DNA from: an uncultured Collinsella sp.
GTDB taxonomy: Bacteria > Actinomycetota > Coriobacteriia > Coriobacteriales > Coriobacteriaceae
Assembly (NCBI GenBank): GCA_902491345.1
Contig: CABUHI010000010.1
Location: forward strand, 3,610-67,609
Direction: 5' to 3'
Length of the DNA stretch: 64,000 nucleotides
This document shows positions 36,680-46,361 of this stretch, one piece after another. Each line of letters starts with the position of its first letter. Positions within the stretch are counted from its first letter, which is position 1. The notes beneath the pieces were generated by a model. It saw only the letters and a program-made list of their open reading frames with translations. It was not told where the DNA came from and ran no database searches. A program made the translations under genes and the position numbers.

Positions 36680-38190
36680 TGGCTGCACGCTTTGGTGACA
36701 TGCTGCTCGAGCAGCGTCGCCGAATGGGGCTTTCCATTCAGCAGGTCGCCAACACCATCAAAATCAGGCCGCAGATCATCGAGTTTTTCGAGACCGGTAA
36801 CTTTGCTTCGATGCCGCCGCGCGGCTATGCACAGGGCATGATTTCGAGCTATGCTCGCTTTTTGGGCCTCAATCCGCGCGAGGTCGTCAATGCCTACTTT
36901 GACGACCTGATGGCATACGAACGCGAAACGTCGCAGCAGGGCGGTCGTTTTCAGGACGCCGCCGGCTACGTCAATTCGCGTTCCTCGGTGGACAACGGGC
37001 GCTTCCTGATGGTTCAGGGCGGTCGTTCGACCCGCTATGGACAGCGTCCTCAGCAGGCCGGTTATATTACTGAGACGGGTTCGGGCGAGGAGATTCGCTC
37101 ACAGCGTGACCGGTTCCGCAGTACGCCGATGCCCGAGGACCGTGCACTTCCCGCTGCCCGCGGCGTGGCGCGTGACCCTCGTGCCGGCTACGGCGACGGC
37201 GGCTATTCCGATCGCGGTCACCGTGGTGTCTCCACCGGACGCTCTCGCGGTGGCTATGCGGATGCCGATACCACGCAGGTGACGCCGCGTCTTCGCTCTC
37301 AATCACAGCCGTATGGCCAGCGCTCTTCGGCTCCGCGTTCGGGCCAACGTGGCTATCAAGGCCGCGGTGAACTTGCGCCCCGCTCGGGTCAGCGCAGCCT
37401 TCAGGGCCAGGGCGGCTATCGCGGCCGTTCCGATAGCAATCGTGGTCGTATGCCTCAGGGAGGCGGCCGCAGCAGTTCCGGTCGTGGACGCGGCGGATCC
37501 CGTACTCCTCAAAACAACGGGCTCGATCCGCGTATCGTCTACGCCGGCATCGGTGCCGTGGCGTTGCTGCTGATCGTGCTCATCGTGGTGCTTCTGCGCG
37601 GCTGTGCATCTTCGGCGCCCGAGACCACGCCCGAGACGCCCGCTGCTACCAAGACGACGACCAAGAAGTCTTCTAAGAAGTCCGAAACGGTCGACGAGGA
37701 CGAAGACACCGATGAGGCGACGGATGAGTCGACTGATTCGGACGCTACCAAGACGACGGCCAAGAAGGAAGAGAGCGAGGTCACGAAGGTCAAGGTCTCC
37801 GTTGCCAAGGGAAAGACCGCATGGATTGAGGTCAAGGTCGACGGCAAGTCGGTCTATGGCGCCCAGGCGACTGGCCCCTTTGAGCAGGAGTACACGCCCG
37901 AGTCCTCAATCGAGATCACCACGTCCAAGCCTTCCGATGTCACCGTTACCAAGAACGGTGAAAAGGTCCGTTACGATACCAAGACCTCGGGCGTGGCACG
38001 CGTGACGATCACCGTTCCCAAGAAGGAGACGTCTGATTCCGAGAATGGTGAAAGTTCTGATGGTACCGACACTACCGACGGTACCGATACCACCGACGGT
38101 ACCGATGCCCAGTCCACGGATGGCGCCGATGCCGCAACTGACGGTCAGACGCCCAGCGATTCTACCGACTATTCGTACGATAGCTACTAA
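36679..38190 (+). CDS. RodZ-like membrane protein with HTH and RG-rich linker
   Basis: 503 residues. N-terminal HTH_25 domain of the RodZ type (GDMLLEQRRRMGLSIQQVANTIKI, residues 6-30, and RGYAQGMISSYARFLGL). Residues 85-278 are disordered and rich in Arg, Gly, Gln and Ser, with repeated RSGQRGYQGRG-like units. One transmembrane helix lies at about 287-307, then a Thr/Lys/Asp/Glu-rich stretch, a DUF4115-like extracytoplasmic domain (VKVSVAKGKTAWIEVKVDG, about 370-450) and a repetitive DGTDTT tail. RodZ links the MreB elongasome to the membrane; no mreB is nearby, so the cell-shape role is an inference. ATG 36679 overlaps the ftsK stop. Confidence 0.8.
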   Translation: MAARFGDMLLEQRRRMGLSIQQVANTIKIRPQIIEFFETGNFASMPPRGYAQGMISSYARFLGLNPREVVNAYFDDLMAYERETSQQGGRFQDAAGYVNSRSSVDNGRFLMVQGGRSTRYGQRPQQAGYITETGSGEEIRSQRDRFRSTPMPEDRALPAARGVARDPRAGYGDGGYSDRGHRGVSTGRSRGGYADADTTQVTPRLRSQSQPYGQRSSAPRSGQRGYQGRGELAPRSGQRSLQGQGGYRGRSDSNRGRMPQGGGRSSSGRGRGGSRTPQNNGLDPRIVYAGIGAVALLLIVLIVVLLRGCASSAPETTPETPAATKTTTKKSSKKSETVDEDEDTDEATDESTDSDATKTTAKKEESEVTKVKVSVAKGKTAWIEVKVDGKSVYGAQATGPFEQEYTPESSIEITTSKPSDVTVTKNGEKVRYDTKTSGVARVTITVPKKETSDSENGESSDGTDTTDGTDTTDGTDAQSTDGADAATDGQTPSDSTDYSYDSY

Positions 38191-38216
38191 GCCTCTCGTA
38201 CGCGAAAGGAAACATC

Positions 38217-38714
38217 ATGGCTAAAGATTCCAGCTTCGACGTCGTGTCCGAGGTCAACATGCAAGAGGTCGACAACGCCTTTCAGCAGACCACGCGCGAG
38301 ATTTCCCAGCGCTATGACCTTAAGGATTCCGGTGCCACGATCGAGCTTTCGAAGGGCGACAAGCTCTTTACGATCAACGCCCCGGCCGACTTTGTCTCCA
38401 AACAGATTGTCGACGTGCTGAGCTCCAAGCTCATCAAGCGCGGCATCGACCTCAAGGCTGTCTCGTGGGATGCTCCGCAGGCGGCATCGGGCGGCACCGT
38501 GCGCGTGCTCGGCCATATCGTCGAGGGTATCGACCAGGCGACCGCCAAGAAGATCAACAAGGACATCAAGGATCAAAAGCTCAAGGTCAAGGTGACCATC
38601 GAGTCCGACAAGCTGCGTGTTTCCTCTGCTTCGAAGGACGCGTTGCAGACCGTGATCCAGTTCCTGCGCGACCAAGACTACGGCCAGCCGCTGCAGTTCA
38701 CCAACTACCGCTAA
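38217..38714 (+). CDS. YajQ family nucleotide-binding protein
   Basis: A 165-residue protein of the YajQ/DUF520 family: DSSFDVVSEVNMQEVDNAF at the start, RYDLKDSGATIEL, and the end VIQFLRDQDYGQPLQFTNYR. Family members bind nucleotides, and some bind cyclic di-GMP; the role here is unknown. ATG 38217 has GAAAGGAAA upstream. Lies between the RodZ-like gene and rimO with gaps under 30 bases. Confidence 0.93.
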   Translation: MAKDSSFDVVSEVNMQEVDNAFQQTTREISQRYDLKDSGATIELSKGDKLFTINAPADFVSKQIVDVLSSKLIKRGIDLKAVSWDAPQAASGGTVRVLGHIVEGIDQATAKKINKDIKDQKLKVKVTIESDKLRVSSASKDALQTVIQFLRDQDYGQPLQFTNYR

Positions 38715-38741
38715 TATCAATCGAAAGGACCGCTCTCCAAC

Positions 38742-40091
38742 ATGGATACACCGTTGGGCTCCGTGCTCTACATCACCCTCGGGTGCGCTAAGAACGAGGT
38801 CGACACCGACCGCATGCGTTCTCTTTTGACCGCTGCGGGCTACGAGGAGGCATTCGACCCGCAGGATGCCGATATCGCCATCGTCAATACATGCTCGTTC
38901 CTCGCCTCCGCAACGTCCGAGAGCATCGAGACCACGCTCGAACTCGCCAACGAGGTTCAGGACGGCGTTCGTTCTTGCCCCATCGTCATGTGCGGCTGTG
39001 TGCCGTCGCGCTATGGCGACGACCTGCCCGACGAGCTGCCCGAGGTCGCTGCCTTTGTGAAGGCCGACGAGGAGGACGGCATCGTGGCGGTCATCGATGG
39101 CGTGCTGGGTGTCGAGCGCGAGATTGCAGCCTATATCCCGCAGGTCAAACGTACCGTCGAGGGTGCTGTCGCCTACGTCAAGATTTCCGATGGCTGCAAC
39201 CGCTTCTGCAGCTTCTGCATGATTCCCTATATTCGCGGTCGCTATCATTCGCGCAATGCCGAGAGCATCATCTCCGAGGTGCGCGACCTGGTTGCCGGCG
39301 GTGTGCGCGAGATCGTGCTGATCGGCCAGGACACGGGCATCTGGGGTACCGACTTTGCCGACGAGGACGTCGCCGATGGCTCGCCGCGCAATCTGGCGCA
39401 GCTGCTGCGCGCCGTCGCCGAGGCCGTGCGCCCGCACAACGTCTGGGTCCGCGTGCTCTATCTGCAGCCCGAGGGCATGACTGACGAACTCATCGAGACG
39501 ATTCGCGATACGCCCGAGGTGCTGCCCTATATCGATATCCCCGTGCAGCACTGCGACGCGCGCATTCTCAAGGCCATGCGTCGCTCCGGTTCGCGCCAGG
39601 AGCTCGAGGATCTGTTCCGCGACCTTCGCGAGCGCATCCCCGGCATCGTGATTCGTTCCACGGCCATGGTCGGCTTCCCGACCGAGACCGACGACGAGTT
39701 CCTCGACCTTATCGACTTTATGGACACCGTCGGCTTTGACTACACGAGTGTCTTTGCCTACTCGCGTGAGGAAGGCAGCCTGGCCGCCAAGATGGAGGGC
39801 CAGGTCGATGAGGAGGTTAAGCTCGAGCGCGCCCAGGAGGCCATGGACCTGGCCGAGTCGCTCGGTTTTGCCGCCACCGCCGCACATGTGGGCGAGCGCG
39901 CCCAGGTGATCGTCGACGGTATCGAAGAGACCGAGGATGGCGCCGAGCTGATCGGCCATGCCTGGTTCCAGGCGCCCGATTCCGATGGCGCGGTGCATCT
40001 GGACGCCAGCGAGGCGTCCGTGGGCGATATTCTGACCGTCGAGTTTACCGATAGCTTCTGCTATGAGCTTATCGGTCATGTTGTGGAGTAG
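38742..40091 (+). CDS. rimO: ribosomal protein S12 methylthiotransferase RimO
   Basis: Radical-SAM enzyme methylthiolating an aspartate of S12. 449 residues. UPF0004 domain (LYITLGCAKNEVDTDRM, NTCSF, CGCVPSR), radical-SAM motif CNRFCSFCMIPYIRG, and C-terminal TRAM domain. ITLGCAKNEVD is diagnostic of RimO as opposed to MiaB. GAAAGGAC lies upstream of ATG 38742. pgsA follows after 9 bases. Confidence 0.95.
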   Translation: MDTPLGSVLYITLGCAKNEVDTDRMRSLLTAAGYEEAFDPQDADIAIVNTCSFLASATSESIETTLELANEVQDGVRSCPIVMCGCVPSRYGDDLPDELPEVAAFVKADEEDGIVAVIDGVLGVEREIAAYIPQVKRTVEGAVAYVKISDGCNRFCSFCMIPYIRGRYHSRNAESIISEVRDLVAGGVREIVLIGQDTGIWGTDFADEDVADGSPRNLAQLLRAVAEAVRPHNVWVRVLYLQPEGMTDELIETIRDTPEVLPYIDIPVQHCDARILKAMRRSGSRQELEDLFRDLRERIPGIVIRSTAMVGFPTETDDEFLDLIDFMDTVGFDYTSVFAYSREEGSLAAKMEGQVDEEVKLERAQEAMDLAESLGFAATAAHVGERAQVIVDGIEETEDGAELIGHAWFQAPDSDGAVHLDASEASVGDILTVEFTDSFCYELIGHVVE

Positions 40092-40100
40092 GAGAGCGTC

Positions 40101-40739
40101 GTGGCTAACGAGAGCAATAAGGAACTGACGAGTGTCTGGACGCCCGCCAACATCGTGACGTGCGTGCGCATCGTCTTTATCCCGGTGTTCATGATCGTGT
40201 CGGCGCTTTCTCACACGAGTGTTGCCGGTACGGATTGGAGCACCTTTGACGGTCCGCTCGCCGCCGCTGCCTTCATTCTGTATGTGATCCTGTCGTGCAC
40301 CGATAAGGTCGACGGTTATCTGGCACGCTCGCGCAACGAGATCACCGATTTCGGCAAGTTCTTGGACCCCATCGCCGACAAGCTGCTGGTGTTCTCGGCC
40401 CTGCTGCTGTTCTTGGATTTTGGCGCCGTAACCGTGTGGTCCGTGTTTATTATCCTGTTCCGCGAGCTGCTGGTGAGCGCCCTACGCATGGTTGCGAGTG
40501 CGGCCGGCGTGGTTGTTGCGGCCGATAAGCTCGGCAAGTACAAGACGGCAACCACGATGGTCTCCATCTGCGGTTACCTGTGCGTTTTTGCTATGGCCGG
40601 CTTGCACCTTGGCCCGGTGGCGCTGACGCTCGGCATCTACTCGGTGTCGCGCTTCCTGTACGCCGTTGCCGTTGTCTTGACCGTTATCTCGGGCGCCCAG
40701 TACTTCTGGAACTGCCGCAAGATCGTCTTTTCGGTCTAG
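40101..40739 (+). CDS. pgsA: CDP-diacylglycerol--glycerol-3-phosphate 3-phosphatidyltransferase
   Basis: Membrane enzyme making phosphatidylglycerol phosphate. 212 residues. The CDP-alcohol phosphotransferase motif (DG-x2-AR-x8-G-x3-D-x3-D) is complete: DKVDGYLARSRNEI, then FGKFLDPIADKL. At least four hydrophobic helices. GTG 40101 follows TAGGAGAG. The order rimO-pgsA-cinA-recA is the common Gram-positive arrangement, which supports PgsA for this copy over the second family member at 61024. Confidence 0.92.
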   Translation: MANESNKELTSVWTPANIVTCVRIVFIPVFMIVSALSHTSVAGTDWSTFDGPLAAAAFILYVILSCTDKVDGYLARSRNEITDFGKFLDPIADKLLVFSALLLFLDFGAVTVWSVFIILFRELLVSALRMVASAAGVVVAADKLGKYKTATTMVSICGYLCVFAMAGLHLGPVALTLGIYSVSRFLYAVAVVLTVISGAQYFWNCRKIVFSV

Positions 40740-40751
40740 GTCCTGGTAGGC

Positions 40752-41282
40752 ATGACGGAATCATTTGAGCAGATTGCCGTGCATAACGAAGAGCTCGCAC
40801 GCGATATTGTCGAGCGTGCAAGCTTTCGTGATGTGACGGTTTCGACGGCTGAATCTCTGACGGCTGGCATGATCGCCTCGACGATCGCCGATATCCCTGG
40901 TGCCTCGGCGGTGCTGCGCGGTGGTGCGGTGACGTACTGCGACGAGATTAAGCATCGCGTGCTCGGCGTTGAGCAAGAGACGCTCGACCGCTACACTGCG
41001 GTGTCGTATCAGACGGCGCGCGAGATGGCTGCCGGTTCGCTGGAGCTGTATCAGAGCGATATTGCCGTGAGCGCGACTGGCTATGCCGGTCCCGGTGGAG
41101 GGACCGAGGACGATCCGGCTGGCACTTTTTATATTGGCTGGGCGTATCGTTCCGCCGATGGGGGAGTGCCGGTCGTTGACTCTGTGCGCTGCCACTATGA
41201 GGGCGACCGTTCGTGTGTTCGTGCCCATGCGGTCACGGAGGCATTGGGTCGCATTGTCTGCGTGCTCGATTCTATGGAATAG
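40752..41282 (+). CDS. CinA C-terminal domain protein (nicotinamide-nucleotide amidohydrolase)
   Basis: Deamidates nicotinamide mononucleotide. 176 residues: only the PncC-type amidase domain, without the N-terminal MoCF domain of full CinA. Motifs STAESLTAGMI, GGAVTYCDEIKHRVLGV and SATGYAGPGGG. Sits directly before recA, as cinA often does. Followed by a stem-loop. Confidence 0.92.
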   Translation: MTESFEQIAVHNEELARDIVERASFRDVTVSTAESLTAGMIASTIADIPGASAVLRGGAVTYCDEIKHRVLGVEQETLDRYTAVSYQTAREMAAGSLELYQSDIAVSATGYAGPGGGTEDDPAGTFYIGWAYRSADGGVPVVDSVRCHYEGDRSCVRAHAVTEALGRIVCVLDSME

Positions 41283-41289
41283 ACGTGTT

Positions 41290-41313
41290 TTAAGGGGCCT
41301 CCGGGCCCCTTAA
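41290..41313 (+). terminator. stem-loop after cinA
   Basis: TTAAGGGGCC-TCCG-GGCCCCTTAA: a perfect 10-bp stem but without a U tract, so termination strength is uncertain. Confidence 0.6.
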
Positions 41314-41388
41314 TTGTGGAGATATGGACCTTAGGCTAATTTGGCGTTTGTGCTGGTTGTAGACGTATTTTTGCCTGCCTTGTTCATT

Positions 41389-41448
41389 TTTGGTCCTTTG
41401 TGGTCAAGCATTTGGTCAGTGTTTGGTCGGCGTTTGGTTGGGTTTTGG
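41389..41448 (+). repeat. helically phased TTTGGTC repeats upstream of recA
   Basis: TGGT(C/T) cores begin at 41391, 41401, 41413, 41424 and 41435, i.e. every 10-12 bases, three of them as TTTGGTC, with a sixth degenerate TTTTGG following. The array ends about 35 bases before the recA -35. Confidence 0.7.
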
Positions 41449-41480
41449 AAAGGTCGGCTGCATATGATTTATCTGAACGG

Positions 41481-41509
41481 TTGACCACGAACAGCCGTTC
41501 GTATATTAT
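41481..41509 (+). promoter_or_regulatory. recA promoter with embedded LexA box
   Basis: TTGACC (41481-41486), 17-base spacer, TATTAT (41504-41509). The spacer holds CGAACAGCCGTTCG (41488-41501), one base off the Gram-positive SOS-box core at the central positions. LexA bound here would block RNA polymerase. Confidence 0.8.
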
Positions 41510-41539
41510 CGATGCAGGTTGTTAAGAGGAGGGCTATTC

Positions 41540-42688
41540 ATGGCCAAGAATTCAGGTCCCGTACGTACCGTTCATGCTCGCACGACGGGTAAAGAGCGCG
41601 ATGAGATGATCGCCACCACCAAGGCCGAGATCGAGAAGAAATTCGGCCAGGGTTCCATCATGAGGTACGGCGACGGTGGCCCCGAGCTCGAGGTCGAGGC
41701 CATTCCCACGGGCGCCCTGGCCCTCGATGCCGCGCTGGGTATCGGCGGCGTGCCGCGCGGCCGTATCGTCGAGATTTACGGTCCTGAGTCCTCCGGTAAG
41801 ACGACGCTTTCGCTCGAGATCTTGGCCGAGGCCCAGGCTATGGGCGGCGTTGTGGCATTTATCGATGCCGAGCACGCGCTTGATCCCACGTATGCCGCGC
41901 GCATCGGCGTGGATATCGACGAGGTGCTCATTTCCCAGCCCGATACGGGCGAGCAGGCGCTTGAGATTGTTGACATGCTCGTGCGTTCCGGCGCCATCGA
42001 TGCCATCGTCGTCGACTCCGTCGCCGCGCTGACCCCGCGTGCCGAGATCGAGGGAGAGATCGGCGACACTACGGTCGGTCTTCAGGCTCGCCTGATGAGC
42101 CAGGCGCTCCGCAAGCTCGCCGGCTCGCTGTCTAAGTCCAACACGACGTGCATCTTCATTAACCAGCTGCGTGAGAAGATCGGCGTCATGTTCGGCAACC
42201 CCGAGACTACGACGGGCGGCCGCGCCCTTAAGTTCTTCTCTTCGGTGCGTATCGACATTCGCCGTATCGACAGCATTAAGCTTAAGGACGAGGTTATCGG
42301 TAACCGCGTGCGCGCCAAGGTCGTTAAGAACAAGGTGGCAGCTCCGTTCCGTTCTGCTGAGTTCGACATCATGTACGGTACGGGCATCTCTAAGGAGGGC
42401 TCGATTCTGGACATGGCTGTCGAGTGCGGCATCTGCAAGAAGATGGGCTCCTGGTTTGCCTATGGCGAGGACAAGCTCGGCAACGGTCGCGAGGCCGCCA
42501 AGGCGTTCCTGCGCGAACACCCCGATTGCGCTGACGAGATTGAGCATAAGGTCCGCCTTGCCTGCGGGCTTGAGTTTGATGACGATGCTCCTTCCGAGGT
42601 CGAGCTGACCGATCAGCCTGCGCCTGAGGAGTTTGACGAGCTTTACGCTATCGATGGTTCCGCCATGCTCGATGATGACGACGAGTAG
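41540..42688 (+). CDS. recA: recombinase RecA
   Basis: Strand-exchange ATPase and LexA coprotease. 382 residues. Walker [50 protein letters not shown] (loop 2 region). The acidic C-terminus ([20 protein letters not shown]) is typical. N-terminal about 20 residues are longer than in E. coli RecA. ATG 41540 follows AAGAGGAGG. recX follows after 11 bases. Confidence 0.99.
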   Translation: MAKNSGPVRTVHARTTGKERDEMIATTKAEIEKKFGQGSIMRYGDGGPELEVEAIPTGALALDAALGIGGVPRGRIVEIYGPESSGKTTLSLEILAEAQAMGGVVAFIDAEHALDPTYAARIGVDIDEVLISQPDTGEQALEIVDMLVRSGAIDAIVVDSVAALTPRAEIEGEIGDTTVGLQARLMSQALRKLAGSLSKSNTTCIFINQLREKIGVMFGNPETTTGGRALKFFSSVRIDIRRIDSIKLKDEVIGNRVRAKVVKNKVAAPFRSAEFDIMYGTGISKEGSILDMAVECGICKKMGSWFAYGEDKLGNGREAAKAFLREHPDCADEIEHKVRLACGLEFDDDAPSEVELTDQPAPEEFDELYAIDGSAMLDDDDE

Positions 42689-42699
42689 CGGTTACGCTC

Positions 42700-43392
42700 A
42701 TGTCGTATACGGTGACCGAGGCCACGGTCGTCTATCCCGATAAGAAGGCGGCCTCCTCGTTCTCGAGCGGATATGCGTCCAAAAAGCCTTGCGCACATAT
42801 CGATTGTGAGCTTGAGGGCGGTTTTGAGCGGTCCATTTGGATTCCCGTGCGGGTCGCGCGGCTGTATGTCAAAAACCGCCCCGATCTTCCCTGCGATTGG
42901 GACAACTTTCGTGAGGCGGTGCAGCTCATCGAGCGTAAATGTGCACTTACCATGGTGACCGAGATGTTATCGCGCCGCGACCATGCGACGGGTGAGGTCC
43001 GTGACAAGCTGGCTCGCTACGGCTTTCACCAGCCTGCGATCGATTTCGCCGTCGAGCGCGCCACCGAGTATCGCTTTTTAGACGAGAGCCGCTTTTGCTC
43101 GTACTTTATCGAGGAGCGCAAGCGGCGCGGTTGGGGACAGCGCAAAATCGAGACCGAGCTCAAGCGCCGTCATGTCGTGCTCGATGACATTCCCGGTTAT
43201 CCCGAGGATTATTTTGCCGTCGAAGACGATTTGGAGCGTGCGTCAGCTCTGCTCGCCAAGCGGCGTGTTCCAGAGACGCGCGGATTCGAAAAACTGGTTC
43301 GGTTTTTGATGGGCAAGGGCTTCTCGTATCACATCGCCGCCGATGCCGTTAAGGCACGTCTCGATGCCGAACGCGAGGAATGTGCGGTTTAG
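42700..43392 (+). CDS. recX: RecA regulator RecX
   Basis: Modulates RecA filaments. 230 residues, longer than the usual 150-180, with an N-terminal 80-residue extension. The core has the RecX helical repeats: LSRRDHATGEVRDKLARYGF, YRFLDESRFCSYFIEERKRRGWGQRKIETELKRR (quoted in parts), and LVRFLMGKGFSYHIAADAV. ATG 42700 has only a weak Shine-Dalgarno, so translation probably depends on recA. Confidence 0.9.
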   Translation: MSYTVTEATVVYPDKKAASSFSSGYASKKPCAHIDCELEGGFERSIWIPVRVARLYVKNRPDLPCDWDNFREAVQLIERKCALTMVTEMLSRRDHATGEVRDKLARYGFHQPAIDFAVERATEYRFLDESRFCSYFIEERKRRGWGQRKIETELKRRHVVLDDIPGYPEDYFAVEDDLERASALLAKRRVPETRGFEKLVRFLMGKGFSYHIAADAVKARLDAEREECAV

Positions 43393-43454
43393 GCGTATGC
43401 GTTTTGTGGTCCTGCCGTTCACCGCGTTTTAGCCGCCGTGCTGGGGCCATTTAT

Positions 43455-43483
43455 TTGACAGTTGTTGTGGTTCAACGTACGAT
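43455..43483 (+). promoter_or_regulatory. sigma-A promoter of rny
   Basis: Consensus TTGACA (43455-43460), 17-base spacer, TACGAT (43478-43483), giving a leader of about 155 bases before rny. Confidence 0.75.
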
Positions 43484-43588
43484 AAACACTGTCATTTGCT
43501 TTGTGATATGTGCTCATCTGTGATGAGTTTGTTTATATGTTTATCTGTATCCGACCCGCATAAGCTGCGCCCATATTACTCAAATGTC

Positions 43589-43617
43589 GCGAGCCGTTCG
43601 TAAGGACGGTTCGCTTT
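43589..43617 (+). terminator. leader hairpin before rny (possible attenuator)
   Basis: GCGAGCCGT-TCGTAAGG-ACGGTTCGC followed by TTTGTTGT, between the rny promoter and its start. Confidence 0.5.
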
Positions 43618-43649
43618 GTTGTGTAACGAATCCATAAAAAGGAGTGAGC

Positions 43650-45200
43650 ATGCCTATCATCGCAGCGCTCGTTGGCATCGTTTTGGGTGCCATCGCCGCA
43701 ATTGCCTACATGCGCACCGCCAAGCAGGGTAGTCTTCACGAGGCCGACGAAAAGATCCAGTCGGCACACGCACAGGCTGAGTCCCTGATCGGTGATGCTA
43801 AGCGTCAGGCCGAGACCCTCAAAAAAGAGGCTCTGCTCGAGGCTAAAGAGGAGATCATCAAGAACAAGCAGGCCGCCGAGGCCGAGGACAAGCAGCGTAA
43901 GAACGAGATTCGTACGCTCGAGAACCGAGTGATGCAGCGCGAGGAATCCCTTGATCGCCGCAACGACGCTCTCGACAAGCGCGAGCATCAGCTGTCCAGC
44001 CAGGCCGGTCAGGTCGAGAAGCGCTCCCGCGAGCTTGAGGAGCTCTGCGCAAAGCAGACCTCCGAGCTCGAGCGCATCGCCGACCTGACCCGCGAGGACG
44101 CCCACAAGGAGCTCCTCGATAAGGTTCGCGGCGAGGTCACCCACGAGGCCGCCACGATTATTCGCGAGTCCGAGCAGCAGGTTCGCGCCGAGTGCCACAA
44201 GACCGCCCAGGAGATTCTGTCCCTGGCGATTCAGCGCTGCGCTGCCGACCACACTGCCGAGGTCACCGTTACCTCCGTGCACATTCCCTCTGATGACCTC
44301 AAGGGCCGTATCATCGGTCGCGAGGGTCGCAACATCCGCACCTTCGAGCAGGTTTCCGGCGTCAACCTCGTGATCGACGACACGCCCGAGACCGTCGTTC
44401 TTTCGAGCTTCGACCCGGTCCGTCGTGAGACCGCCCGTGTCGCCCTCGAGAACCTCATCGCCGACGGCCGCATTCACCCTGCCCGCATCGAGGAGATGTA
44501 TCACAAGGCTGCCGACCTGGTTCAGCAGCGCGTGCGCGAGGCTGGCGAGCAGGCTGCCTTCGATACCGGCATCCACGACCTGCACCCCGAGATCGTCAAG
44601 ACCCTTGGTGCCTTGCGCTACCGTACCTCGTTTGGTCAGAACGTGCTTCAGCACTCCCTCGAGGTCTCTGATCTCTGCGGCGTGATGGCTTCCGAGCTTG
44701 GCCTGGACGTTGTGACCGCCAAGCGCGCCGGCCTGCTTCATGACCTGGGCAAGGCAATCGACCACGACGTCGAGGGCCCGCATGCCGTCATCGGCGCCGA
44801 GCTTGCCCGCCGTTATGGCGAGAAGCCCGTTATCGTCCACGCTATCGAGGCTCACCACGCCGATGTTGACCCCAACACGGTGCTCGATGTCCTGGTACAG
44901 GCCGCTGATGCCGTCTCTGCTTCTCGCCCCGGTGCCCGTCGCGAGTCTGCCGAGAACTACATCAAGCGTCTTGAGAAGCTCGAGGAGATTGCCAACTCCC
45001 ATGACGGCGTCGAGCGTACCTATGCCATGCAGGCTGGTCGCGAGGTCCACGTCATGGTTCAGCCGGACAAGATCTCCGATGCCCAGTCCACGGTCCTGGC
45101 TCACGATATCGCCCATCAGATCGAGGAAGAGATGGAGTATCCCGGTCAGGTGCGCGTCGTCGTGATTCGCGAGAGCCGCGCTGTCGATATCGCTAAATAA
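43650..45200 (+). CDS. rny: ribonuclease Y
   Basis: Membrane-anchored endoribonuclease that starts mRNA decay. 516 residues: one N-terminal transmembrane helix ([19 protein letters not shown]), a long charged coiled coil (30-200), KH domain ([17 protein letters not shown]), and HD domain ([23 protein letters not shown]). ATG 43650 is preferred to GTG 43644, which overlaps the AAGGAGTG Shine-Dalgarno. The next gene starts 1 base after its stop. Confidence 0.97.
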   Translation: MPIIAALVGIVLGAIAAIAYMRTAKQGSLHEADEKIQSAHAQAESLIGDAKRQAETLKKEALLEAKEEIIKNKQAAEAEDKQRKNEIRTLENRVMQREESLDRRNDALDKREHQLSSQAGQVEKRSRELEELCAKQTSELERIADLTREDAHKELLDKVRGEVTHEAATIIRESEQQVRAECHKTAQEILSLAIQRCAADHTAEVTVTSVHIPSDDLKGRIIGREGRNIRTFEQVSGVNLVIDDTPETVVLSSFDPVRRETARVALENLIADGRIHPARIEEMYHKAADLVQQRVREAGEQAAFDTGIHDLHPEIVKTLGALRYRTSFGQNVLQHSLEVSDLCGVMASELGLDVVTAKRAGLLHDLGKAIDHDVEGPHAVIGAELARRYGEKPVIVHAIEAHHADVDPNTVLDVLVQAADAVSASRPGARRESAENYIKRLEKLEEIANSHDGVERTYAMQAGREVHVMVQPDKISDAQSTVLAHDIAHQIEEEMEYPGQVRVVVIRESRAVDIAK

Positions 45201-45201
45201 C

Positions 45202-46287
45202 ATGAGCGACGCGAACGAGCTCATCTCATTTATCGCGTCGATGTCGGGGGAGGGCAACCTTCGCGTCGAGGAGAACCTTGGCGAGGGGTATGTCCGCCTC
45301 CGCGTTTCGGAGGCCGAGCGGCGCCAGGCAAAGCACGACATTCAGCATGTCGAGGATATCGTCATCGAAATGCTCCGTAATGCTCGCGATGCCGGCGCCG
45401 ACAAGGTCTATCTCGCCACGACCAAGGAAGATGGCGTCCGCACGCTTGTCTTTCTGGATAACGGCTCGGGTGTTCCGCAGGATATGCAAGAGCGAATCTT
45501 CGATGCTCGCGTTACCTCAAAGCTCGAGAGCATGAAGATGGACCGTTGGGGCGTTCACGGTCGTGGCATGGCATTGTTTTCGATCAAGCAGAACACCGAC
45601 GAGGCCCGTGTGGTCACGTCCGGTGTCGATCTTGGTTCAGCCTTTAAGGTGAGCGTTGCGGTCGACCGCCTCAGCGAGCGTGCCGATCAGTCCAGCTGGC
45701 CCCAGGCCGTCAAGGATGAGGACGGACGTTATGTCTGTGCTCGCGGTCCGCATAATATTATTCGCGCTGCCTGTGAGTTTGCGCTCGAGGAGTTGCGTGG
45801 TTGCGATGTCTATCTTGGTTCTCCGTCTGAGATCGCCGCGACCCTTTATGCTCAGGCGTCAAGCCGGCTCGATACGTCGCGTCTCCTGTTTATCGATGAC
45901 GAGAGTGAGCTTCCGGTTGTCGACCGTTTAGGCCTTGCCTCTGATGCCGAGGACTTTATTCGCATCTGTTCGGGTTTGGGTCTTGAGATGTCCGAGCGCA
46001 CGGCACATCGCATTTTGGCAGGGCAGATTAAGCCCGTTCGCGGTGTGACCGCGCGTCTGCTGCGCGAGCGTGATTCTTCCTCGCATGCGCCGGCTCCTGT
46101 CGATCTTGCGAAAGATCGTCGCGGGCTACGTATTGCCAAGGATGACATGGCACAGTTTTCGCGTGCTGTGGAGCGCGACTTTAATGACCTTGCCGCCCGG
46201 TACTATCTCAACCTTTGCGGCGACCCAAAGATTCGCGTTTCGCGTGATCGAATCACCGTGACCTTCGATCTTGCCAAAGAGGAATAG
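45202..46287 (+). CDS. GHKL-type ATP-binding protein of unknown function
   Basis: 361 residues. The N-terminal half is a Bergerat-fold ATPase: N box EDIVIEMLRNARDAGA (Glu56, Asn60), G1 DNGSGVP (86-92), G2 GVHGRGMALFSI (118-129). This resembles MutL/Hsp90-type ATPases rather than histidine kinases, since there is no phospho-acceptor domain or membrane segment. The C-terminal half (about 190-361) has no domain I recognise. Wedged between rny (1-base gap) and spoVS, so probably co-transcribed. Function not known. Confidence 0.8.
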   Translation: MSDANELISFIASMSGEGNLRVEENLGEGYVRLRVSEAERRQAKHDIQHVEDIVIEMLRNARDAGADKVYLATTKEDGVRTLVFLDNGSGVPQDMQERIFDARVTSKLESMKMDRWGVHGRGMALFSIKQNTDEARVVTSGVDLGSAFKVSVAVDRLSERADQSSWPQAVKDEDGRYVCARGPHNIIRAACEFALEELRGCDVYLGSPSEIAATLYAQASSRLDTSRLLFIDDESELPVVDRLGLASDAEDFIRICSGLGLEMSERTAHRILAGQIKPVRGVTARLLRERDSSSHAPAPVDLAKDRRGLRIAKDDMAQFSRAVERDFNDLAARYYLNLCGDPKIRVSRDRITVTFDLAKEE

Positions 46288-46361
46288 TGCCTTTACCGAG
46301 TCCACTCGGTACGATACAGTTATTGCAGTTAAAACGTACTTTTAAACGCAGGAGTTTCTTC

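Noticed and set aside
41389..41448. CRISPR-like reading of the TTTGGTC repeats
   Set aside because: Units are 7 bases with 3-5-base gaps and no unique spacers; no cas genes are present.
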